Assembly (NCBI GenBank): GCA_026400595.1
Contig: JAPLOT010000341.1
Coordinates: forward strand, 1-8,370
From: Alphaproteobacteria bacterium
GTDB taxonomy: Bacteria > Pseudomonadota > Alphaproteobacteria > Rhizobiales > Aestuariivirgaceae
Reading direction: 5' to 3'
DNA: 8,370 nucleotides
Below the pieces are notes generated by a model that searched no databases, had not been told where the DNA came from, and worked only from the letters and a program-made list of their open reading frames with translations. Each line of letters begins with the position of its first letter. Position 1 is the first letter of the stretch. The position numbers and the translations under genes were made by a program. Shown one piece after another: positions 1-4,587 of this stretch.

Positions 1-32
1 GTAAGGTCTCTGACCGAGAGCAGGATGCTCAT
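1..32 (-). CDS. livF: LivF-type ABC transporter ATPase, N-terminal fragment
   Basis: Only the first ten codons are inside the window. Read on the minus strand from an ATG at 32-30 they give MSILLSVRDL, which resembles the usual opening of LivF-type ATPases of branched-chain amino acid importers. The ATG overlaps the TGA of the upstream livG-type gene in an ATGA junction, the usual sign of translational coupling between the two ATPases of one importer. The family call rests on position and these few residues. LivF would pair with LivG as the second nucleotide-binding subunit at the inner membrane. The rest of the gene, and probably the two permease genes, should lie to the left of the window. 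Confidence 0.6.
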   Translation of the reverse strand, partial: MSILLSVRDL

Positions 33-802
33 CCCTGTGCCTCGTACTTGCCGCCGCCGAAGTAGGCCTCGATCACGCGTTCGTCATGCCGCACGTCATC
101 GACGGTTCCCCGCATGAGAAGCCTGCCTTGTGCCATCACCACGACCCCGTCACACAGCCGCGAGACGTAGTCGAGGTCATGTTCGATCAGGCAGAAGGTG
201 AGACCACGCTCCCTGTTCAGCAGTTTGATCTTTTCGGCGATCTTGACCAGCAGCGTGCGGTTGATGCCTGCACCGATCTCGTCCAGCAGGATGATCCGCG
301 GATTGCGCATCAGTGCGCGGCCGAGCTCGAGCAGTTTCTTCTGGCCGCCGGAAAGATTGCCGGCCTTCTCATCGATGACCCGGTCGAGCTCGAGGAACGT
401 GACGGTCTCCCGCGCCGCGCGGTAGACGGCCTCCTCCTCGCCGAGGAAGCGACTGCGCCGGAACATCACATTGAACACATTCTCACCCAGCGGCATGGCC
501 GCGGCTGCCATCAGGTTTTCAAGCACAGTGAGGCGCGAGAACTCCTGAGGAATCTGGAATGTCCGGGCCAGTCCTTTCTCGGCCCGCTGGTGCGGCTTGA
601 GCCGCGTGATGTCGATCGCTTCCAGCAGGATCCTGCCCGATTGCACCGGCACGTGGCCCGCGATGGCATTGAACATGGTGGTCTTGCCTGCCCCGTTGGG
701 ACCGATCAGGCCGGTGATGCGGCCTGTCGGGATCTCGAAGCTCACGCCATCGACGGCCTTGAGGCCACCGAAGCTGACATTGACCTTGTCGACTGTGATC
801 AT
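29..802 (-). CDS. livG: LivG-type branched-chain amino acid ABC transporter ATP-binding protein
   Basis: A 257-residue cytoplasmic ATPase, the usual LivG length, that powers uptake through an inner-membrane LivHM-type permease. All core ABC motifs are present: Walker A GPNGAGKT at residues 34-41, the Q-loop glutamine in TFQIPQ near residue 83, signature LSGGQ at 150-154, Walker B IILLDE at 170-175 ending in the catalytic glutamate E175, and the switch histidine H208 in LIEHD. The stretch after Walker B reads IGAGIN in place of the more common P-x-AGLN, so the proline after the catalytic glutamate is an isoleucine. The ATG at 802-800 starts a normal first strand (MITVDKVNVSFGG). No good Shine-Dalgarno sequence precedes it; the 8 bases before it are pyrimidine-rich and the nearest G-rich stretch is inside a hairpin. 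The gene follows a binding-protein gene by 39 bp and overlaps the next ATPase gene by 4 bp. Substrates of Liv-type importers range from branched-chain amino acids to amides, urea and aromatic acids, so the name does not fix the cargo. Confidence 0.93.
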   Translation of the reverse strand: MITVDKVNVSFGGLKAVDGVSFEIPTGRITGLIGPNGAGKTTMFNAIAGHVPVQSGRILLEAIDITRLKPHQRAEKGLARTFQIPQEFSRLTVLENLMAAAAMPLGENVFNVMFRRSRFLGEEEAVYRAARETVTFLELDRVIDEKAGNLSGGQKKLLELGRALMRNPRIILLDEIGAGINRTLLVKIAEKIKLLNRERGLTFCLIEHDLDYVSRLCDGVVVMAQGRLLMRGTVDDVRHDERVIEAYFGGGKYEAQG

Positions 803-810
803 GGAAGGGG

Positions 811-834
811 TCCCGCCCCATCGCTGGGGCGGGA
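811..834 (-). promoter_or_regulatory. Intercistronic RNA hairpin with GCGA tetraloop ahead of livG
   Basis: A perfect 10-bp inverted repeat, tcccgcccca and tggggcggga, encloses a 4-base loop. In the minus-strand transcript the loop reads GCGA, a GNRA tetraloop, whereas the plus-strand loop (TCGC) is not a known stable type. The stem begins 7 bases after the TAA of the binding-protein gene and ends 8 bases before the livG ATG. Its 3' arm contains the only purine-rich stretch (GGGGCGGG) that could act as a ribosome-binding site. No T-run follows, so it is not a standard terminator. Likely roles are mRNA 3'-end protection of the binding-protein message or control of livG translation; both are inference. 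Confidence 0.75.
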
Positions 835-841
835 ACCGGAC

Positions 842-2044
842 TTACTGGATCACCGCAGTCTGCTTGTACTTGTCGCCATCGACCACGAACTTTCCGATGA
901 AGCCGGTGACATCGCCTGCGGCATCGAAGTCGTAGGCACCGCCGGCGCCGTCATAGTCGATGTCCTTGCCTTCCTTGATCAGGGCCTTGGCCTTTGCCCA
1001 TTCGCCAGGGCCGACCTTCTCGCCCGGAGCCGACGCAACCTCGCGAAGCGCAGCCGCCATCTTGGCGCGGTCAGCGGAACCCGCCTTCTCGATGGCCAGC
1101 AGTGTGAGGAAGGTCGCGTCATAGGTCTGGTCGACGAAGGCCTTGTCGGCGCCTTCCTTGAACTCCGCATTGTAGAGGTCATGCAGCGTCTTCTGGTTCG
1201 GATTGTCCGCTGGCGAGGTGGGCGAGGAGAAGAAGGAGGTGGCCAAGGCCTCGGCGCCGACATCCTTGATCAGTGCTTCGTCGCGCAGGCCATCGGTGCC
1301 GATGAACCGTGTGAAGAGGCCGCCCTCGATCGCCTGCTTGACGATCTTGCCGCCGGAGTCGCCTGCATAGGCAACGACGACCAGCGCTTCGCCGCCCGCC
1401 TTGGAGAGGGTCGCCAGCTCGGAACGGTAGGAGTCCTTTTTCTCTTCGTGCTTGACCTCGGCCACGACCTCGCCTCCGGCGGCCTTGTAGGCATCGATAA
1501 AGGTCTGGCCGATGCCGACGCCGTAGTCATTGTTCACGTAGGTGACGGCAACTTTCTTGATACCCTCGTCGAGTACCATCTTGGCCAGCACCGCGCCCTG
1601 GTAGTTGTCCGACGGCACGATACGGTAGAGCAGATCATTGTCCTTGACGCCAGTCATGGCCGGCGAGGTGGCGGTGGGCGAAATCTGGACGACACCCGCC
1701 GGAATGGAAGCCGCTTCGGCTGCGGCGATGGTGGTCCCCGACATGAGCGCGCCCATGATGATGGGTACGTTCTCGACATTGATCAGCTTTCCGGCGGCGT
1801 CGACGGCGCCCTGCGACGAGCCCGTCGTGTCGCCGAAGACCGCGATGGCCTGCCCGTCGAGCAGGCCACCCTGCTCGTTGACGTGCTTGACGGCAAGATT
1901 GGTTGCATTCTGCAGTGGCGGAATGAAGTTGGCGATGGGGCCGGTGATGTCCATCAGGATGCCGACCTTGGTATCGGCCGCCAGCGCCAGGGCGCTGGTC
2001 CCGAACAGAGCCATGGCGGCGATCGTCATTGTGAATTTTTTCAT
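842..2044 (-). CDS. Periplasmic solute-binding protein of a branched-chain amino acid-type ABC importer
   Basis: A 400-residue type I periplasmic binding protein (LivJ/LivK-like, Peripla_BP_6 family) that captures the substrate in the periplasm and delivers it to the Liv-type permease. Residues 1-22 form a Sec signal peptide: basic MKK, a hydrophobic core, and an ALA-like cleavage site before ADTK. There is no lipobox cysteine, so the mature protein should be soluble. The first strand (TKVGILMDITGPIA, about 25-38) and the hinge-domain region KVAVTYVNNDYGVG (about 164-177) are typical of the family, and the GALMSGTTIAAA segment (98-109) is where such proteins usually bind the ligand's alpha-carboxylate. 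The ATG at 2044-2042 is well supported by a GGGAGGA ribosome-binding site. The gene lies about 100 bp after a bicupin gene and before livG. The ligand cannot be read from the sequence; the neighbours suggest a tryptophan- or kynurenine-like or cyclic-amide compound, which is inference. Confidence 0.92.
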   Translation of the reverse strand: MKKFTMTIAAMALFGTSALALAADTKVGILMDITGPIANFIPPLQNATNLAVKHVNEQGGLLDGQAIAVFGDTTGSSQGAVDAAGKLINVENVPIIMGALMSGTTIAAAEAASIPAGVVQISPTATSPAMTGVKDNDLLYRIVPSDNYQGAVLAKMVLDEGIKKVAVTYVNNDYGVGIGQTFIDAYKAAGGEVVAEVKHEEKKDSYRSELATLSKAGGEALVVVAYAGDSGGKIVKQAIEGGLFTRFIGTDGLRDEALIKDVGAEALATSFFSSPTSPADNPNQKTLHDLYNAEFKEGADKAFVDQTYDATFLTLLAIEKAGSADRAKMAAALREVASAPGEKVGPGEWAKAKALIKEGKDIDYDGAGGAYDFDAAGDVTGFIGKFVVDGDKYKQTAVIQ

Positions 2045-2049
2045 TGTTT

Positions 2050-2056
2050 TCCTCCC
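2050..2056 (-). promoter_or_regulatory. Strong Shine-Dalgarno sequence of the binding-protein gene
   Basis: On the minus strand GGGAGGA lies 5 bases before the ATG at 2044-2042. It is the best ribosome-binding site in the window, consistent with high production of a periplasmic binding protein. It contrasts with livG and the two divergent first genes, which lack one. Confidence 0.85.
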
Positions 2057-2069
2057 AGGATTGAAAAGT

Positions 2070-2118
2070 GCCCGATGCTACTTGAGCGCCCCTCGGGCTG
2101 TCATCAGGAATCGCTCAA
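2070..2118 (-). promoter_or_regulatory. Leader with overlapping inverted repeats upstream of the binding-protein gene
   Basis: The roughly 100-bp gap between the bicupin gene and the binding-protein gene contains two interleaved complementary pairs. One is TTGAGCG at 2082-2088 with CGCTCAA at 2112-2118; the other is GCCCGA at 2070-2075 with TCGGGC at 2093-2098. A small internal hairpin, GCCC-CTC-GGGC, lies at 2088-2098. In the minus-strand RNA the two main pairings interleave, so they would form alternatives or a pseudoknot. The pair nearer the binding-protein gene is followed, after two bases, by only four T residues, which is weak for an intrinsic terminator. No convincing sigma70 promoter was found in the gap. 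Short matches like these can occur by chance in GC-rich DNA. Confidence 0.3.
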
Positions 2119-2145
2119 AAACCGATGAAATCCACTCAGGGCCCG

Positions 2146-3255
2146 TCACACGTCCTCAGGCGAGCCAGGCAGAACCTCGGTCCGGAACGCGCCGGGCAGG
2201 GTCACTTCCAGCAGTTGCAGATCGGACGTGGGCGCGCCGTATCGCGTGGCCATGCCGGGCGGAATGACGAAGGCATCGCCCGAGGCAAGCCGATAGGGAT
2301 CCTTGCCCTGCCCCTCCAGCACCATCCCTCCCGACATGACGAAGGTAAAGAGGATGTCGCCGTCGTGGCGGGTCCATGGCGCAGCCTGACCGGTGGGCCG
2401 CGCCACCACGACAGACGCGACGCCCCGGGTGTTGGCGCAGATCGTCGTGTCGCGCGCCTCGAATCCGGGAATGCGGAAGGGCCTGAAAGTCCCGTCCCTG
2501 GCCAGGCTATGGACGAAGCGCTGCCCGTCCCATTCGCGCGCGGGCCGCAGGTCCGGCGTGGGCAAGGCCATGTCATGGTCGATCTCCGTGATGTGCTCGG
2601 CGGGAACCCCGATCTCGATCACCTCGATGCTATCGGCCGCATGCAGCACCTTGTGCCGGATGGTTGGCGGCTGGATGAAACAATCGCCAGCGGTCAGGCG
2701 GCGCGGCCCGCCCTGGTCCTCATAGAGGACGTCGACCCAGCCCCGGATGCAGAAGATCAGCTGAAAGCCGACCTTGTGGAAATGCACCATGTCGGGCACA
2801 GGTCCGTCCGGCACACGGATATGCGAGGCGATCATCGCACCACCCAGCCTTGAAGGAACGAGGTCGCGATACTCCATGCCGGCACGGCCGATGATCCAGG
2901 GCGCCTGATCGGCCAGTCGCCGCACCACGAAGGCATGTTCGGTCGGCGGCAACACCAGCGGCGGATCGAGTTCCTCGATCTCGATGCGGGTCCCGTTGGG
3001 CGCTGTCAGCAGGCGCTGGCCTTCGGCAAAGCCATCCGGATCGTCGGTGAGAATGCGCAAGGTACCCGGCGCTTCGCGGGCGCCCTTCTCGATCCGCAGC
3101 CGCAGGCCGTGACCCGAGAGTACGGCGATCTGCGGATTGTCGGCCGGATAGATCATGTCGAGGCGCATCTTCAGCGTCTTCGTGAAGAAGGGCAGATCAT
3201 TGCGCAGCTCCTGCGTCGGCAGCCGGATCTCGGCGCGGGTTTCAGTCACCCGCAT
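2146..3255 (-). CDS. VOC-like/bicupin fusion protein, function unknown
   Basis: This 369-residue soluble protein has three apparent parts. Residues about 7-97 look like a compact glyoxalase/VOC-type fold (LPTQELRNDLPFFTKTL, then RLRIEKG, then APNGTRIEIEE). Residues about 140-217 form a first cupin, and about 278-356 a second cupin. The first cupin has H158 and H160 in VHFHK, Q165 where the classic motif has Glu, G172, and H201 in the second motif (GDCFIQPPTIRH). It therefore keeps a possible three-histidine metal site, like that of gentisate-type ring-cleaving dioxygenases. The second cupin keeps the glycine and proline framework (SGG near 309, GDAFVIPPG at 326-334) but only H297 of the usual ligands, so it is probably structural or binds ligand without metal. 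The gene starts 12 bp after the kynureninase stop with an AAGGAA ribosome-binding site, so the two are almost certainly co-transcribed. It could be a ring-cleaving dioxygenase acting on an aminobenzoate product, an isomerase, or a sensor; the sequence does not decide. Confidence 0.85.
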   Translation of the reverse strand: MRVTETRAEIRLPTQELRNDLPFFTKTLKMRLDMIYPADNPQIAVLSGHGLRLRIEKGAREAPGTLRILTDDPDGFAEGQRLLTAPNGTRIEIEELDPPLVLPPTEHAFVVRRLADQAPWIIGRAGMEYRDLVPSRLGGAMIASHIRVPDGPVPDMVHFHKVGFQLIFCIRGWVDVLYEDQGGPRRLTAGDCFIQPPTIRHKVLHAADSIEVIEIGVPAEHITEIDHDMALPTPDLRPAREWDGQRFVHSLARDGTFRPFRIPGFEARDTTICANTRGVASVVVARPTGQAAPWTRHDGDILFTFVMSGGMVLEGQGKDPYRLASGDAFVIPPGMATRYGAPTSDLQLLEVTLPGAFRTEVLPGSPEDV

Positions 3256-3267
3256 GGTTCCTTGGAC

Positions 3268-4503
3268 TCATACCGACACCTTTTCGTATTTCGGCAGCTG
3301 CCAGATCCTCTCGGCCAGAATCCGGCGCAGGCGCTGCACCGCGGTCCAGCAATCGACATGGCGGATGACCAGCGGCGAGACGCCGAAGCGGATGGCATCG
3401 GGCTTGCGGAAGGAAGAGATCACGCCCGCATCGATCAGCGCCTCGACGACCGAACCGGCACCGGGCGAGGAAAACGACACATTCCCGCCGCGCCTTGCAT
3501 GATCGTCGGGCGAATTCACCGTGACGCCCAGCGAGCCGCACTCCTGCCTGAGCGCTGCGATGAGAAAGTCAGTCAGCGACCTGTGCTTGGCCCAGAGCTT
3601 TGCCGGCTCGACCCTCGGCCAGACATCGAGAATGGCTGATGCCAATTCGTCGGCGCCGACCAGCGGCGTGCCGGTCAGAAACTTCTTCACGCCCGGATGC
3701 GGCGCGAAGTCGCGCGCGAAGGCGAAGACATCAGCATGGCCCATCCAGCCGGCAAGCGTGGGCCAGACATCGTCGCCAAGCCCGGGTTTCAGATAGATGT
3801 AGGCCGGGCCGCCCGGACCGGTGCAAAGATACTTGTAGCCGCAGCCGATGGCGAGATCGGCATCCGCCAAACCGACGTCCACCGGCACGGCGCCGGCGGA
3901 GTGCGACAGATCCCACACAGCCAACGCGCCATGACGATGCGCCGCCGCCGTGACCTTCGCCATGTCCCAGCGCTCTCCGGAACGATAGTCGACATGGCTC
4001 AGTGCCGCGACCGCAACACCAGCAACCAGCGCGGCAATGGCCTCATCCTCGCTGTCCACGAACCGTATCGTCACCCGGCCGCCCGACACCTTCGCGATAC
4101 CTTGCAACACATGCACGTCAGTCGGGAAGTTACCGTTCTGCGTGAGAACGACCTTGCGATCTGGCCGCAGCGCCAGGGCATGGGTCACGGCCTTGAACTG
4201 GTTGAGCGTGGTGGAGTCACTCATCACCACCGTGCCGGGTGCGGCGCCGATCAGCGGCGCAATGCAGTCACCCAGCAGCGAGGGCATCTCCAGCCATTGC
4301 CGCTGGCTCCAGCCGCGGCGGCGCAGATGAACCCAGTCGTCCAGCAAGCCCTTGGCCTTCCCGCGCACCGCCTTCGGCATCGGGCCGACCGAGTTGGCAT
4401 CCATGTAGATGGTGTCGTCAGGACATTCGAAGAGTGCGCGAATGGGCGCGAGATCGTCCTTGGCATCAAGGGTTTGCGCCAGTTCGAGGGAGGCGGATGT
4501 CAT
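3268..4503 (-). CDS. kynU: Kynureninase-family PLP-dependent hydrolase
   Basis: A 411-residue cytoplasmic fold-type I PLP enzyme close to the usual bacterial kynureninase length. Kynureninase hydrolyses L-kynurenine to anthranilate and L-alanine. Visible family marks: MDANSVGPMPK at about 34-44 (usually LDGNSLG), NFPTD at 125-129, SHVDYRSGERWDM at 169-181, WDLSHSAGAVPVDV at 197-210 with PLP-binding D198 and H201, the PLP lysine K224 in GYKYLCTGPGG, FLTGTP at 275-280, and the substrate-carboxylate-type arginine R372 in RFGVSPL. All expected catalytic residues appear present. The ATG at 4503-4501 gives a normal N-terminus, but no Shine-Dalgarno sequence precedes it. It is the first gene of the minus-strand block and diverges from hyuA across 84 bp. 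Tryptophan dioxygenase and formamidase genes, its common partners, are not in the window. It may act on a kynurenine analogue and not on kynurenine itself; that is inference. Confidence 0.88.
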   Translation of the reverse strand: MTSASLELAQTLDAKDDLAPIRALFECPDDTIYMDANSVGPMPKAVRGKAKGLLDDWVHLRRRGWSQRQWLEMPSLLGDCIAPLIGAAPGTVVMSDSTTLNQFKAVTHALALRPDRKVVLTQNGNFPTDVHVLQGIAKVSGGRVTIRFVDSEDEAIAALVAGVAVAALSHVDYRSGERWDMAKVTAAAHRHGALAVWDLSHSAGAVPVDVGLADADLAIGCGYKYLCTGPGGPAYIYLKPGLGDDVWPTLAGWMGHADVFAFARDFAPHPGVKKFLTGTPLVGADELASAILDVWPRVEPAKLWAKHRSLTDFLIAALRQECGSLGVTVNSPDDHARRGGNVSFSSPGAGSVVEALIDAGVISSFRKPDAIRFGVSPLVIRHVDCWTAVQRLRRILAERIWQLPKYEKVSV

Positions 4504-4510
4504 AATGGGC

Positions 4511-4539
4511 AGCTAACCACGGCCCCCGTTTTCTTGCAA
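4511..4539 (-). promoter_or_regulatory. Tentative kynU promoter
   Basis: On the minus strand TTGCAA (at 4539-4534) is followed after 17 bases by TTAGCT (4516-4511), and the kynU ATG begins 7 bases later. The -35 matches the sigma70 consensus at 4 of 6 positions and the -10 at only 2 of 6, so sequence alone gives weak support. It is listed because the geometry mirrors the better hyuA promoter on the other strand and would place the transcript start at the ATG. Confidence 0.2.
4534..4539. promoter_or_regulatory. Third TTGCAA box in the divergent region
   Basis: A single TTGCAA, inside CTTGCAAT, lies 19 bp (about two helical turns) from the first box of the 16-bp palindrome at 4552-4567. The shared CTTGCAA core suggests an extra half-operator on the kynU side. 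It could equally be only a -35-like element. Confidence 0.4.
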
Positions 4540-4551
4540 TAGTGAAAGAAC

Positions 4552-4567
4552 CTTGCAAATTTGCAAG
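4552..4567. promoter_or_regulatory. Perfect 16-bp palindrome, probable operator
   Basis: CTTGCAAATTTGCAAG is an exact 16-bp palindrome between the divergent kynU and hyuA genes. It is AT-richer than its surroundings and is built from two TTGCAA boxes 8 bp apart. It overlaps the candidate hyuA -35 element, so a bound regulator could block or help transcription there. The likely XRE-type protein beginning at 8323 is a natural candidate to bind it, by proximity only. Confidence 0.65.
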
Positions 4568-4580
4568 ACGCCTCCATAAT
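4553..4580 (+). promoter_or_regulatory. hyuA: Candidate hyuAB promoter
   Basis: TTGCAA at 4553-4558 (4 of 6 matches to TTGACA) is followed after 16 bases by CATAAT at 4575-4580 (5 of 6 matches to TATAAT). The expected transcription start, about 7 bases after the -10, falls at the hyuA ATG at 4588, which would make the mRNA leaderless. The -35 lies inside the palindrome at 4552-4567. Confidence 0.4.
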
Positions 4581-4587
4581 CGCCGAC

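Noticed and set aside
811..834. Intrinsic terminator between the binding-protein and livG genes
   Set aside because: The stem is strong but is followed by CCCCTTCC on the transcribed strand and not by a T-run, and the downstream gene clearly belongs to the same operon.
86..2128. A 680-codon open frame on the plus strand opposite the binding-protein and livG genes
   Set aside because: It crosses two well-supported genes and both intergenic gaps, its translation resembles no family I know, and long antisense open frames are expected from codon bias in GC-rich DNA.
2146..3255. Naming the bicupin gene as gentisate or 3-hydroxyanthranilate dioxygenase
   Set aside because: 3-Hydroxyanthranilate dioxygenase is about half this length and has no VOC-like domain. 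The gentisate-type resemblance is limited to a possible three-His site, which is not enough for a functional name.
3697..4542. A 281-codon plus-strand open frame opposite kynureninase
   Set aside because: It is antisense to the conserved PLP-enzyme coding sequence and has no family motifs.
4561..4587. Extended hyuA start at TTG 4561
   Set aside because: The extra nine residues are not family-like, the TTG lies inside the palindrome, and ATG 4588 sits the usual few residues before the ADIGGTFTD motif.
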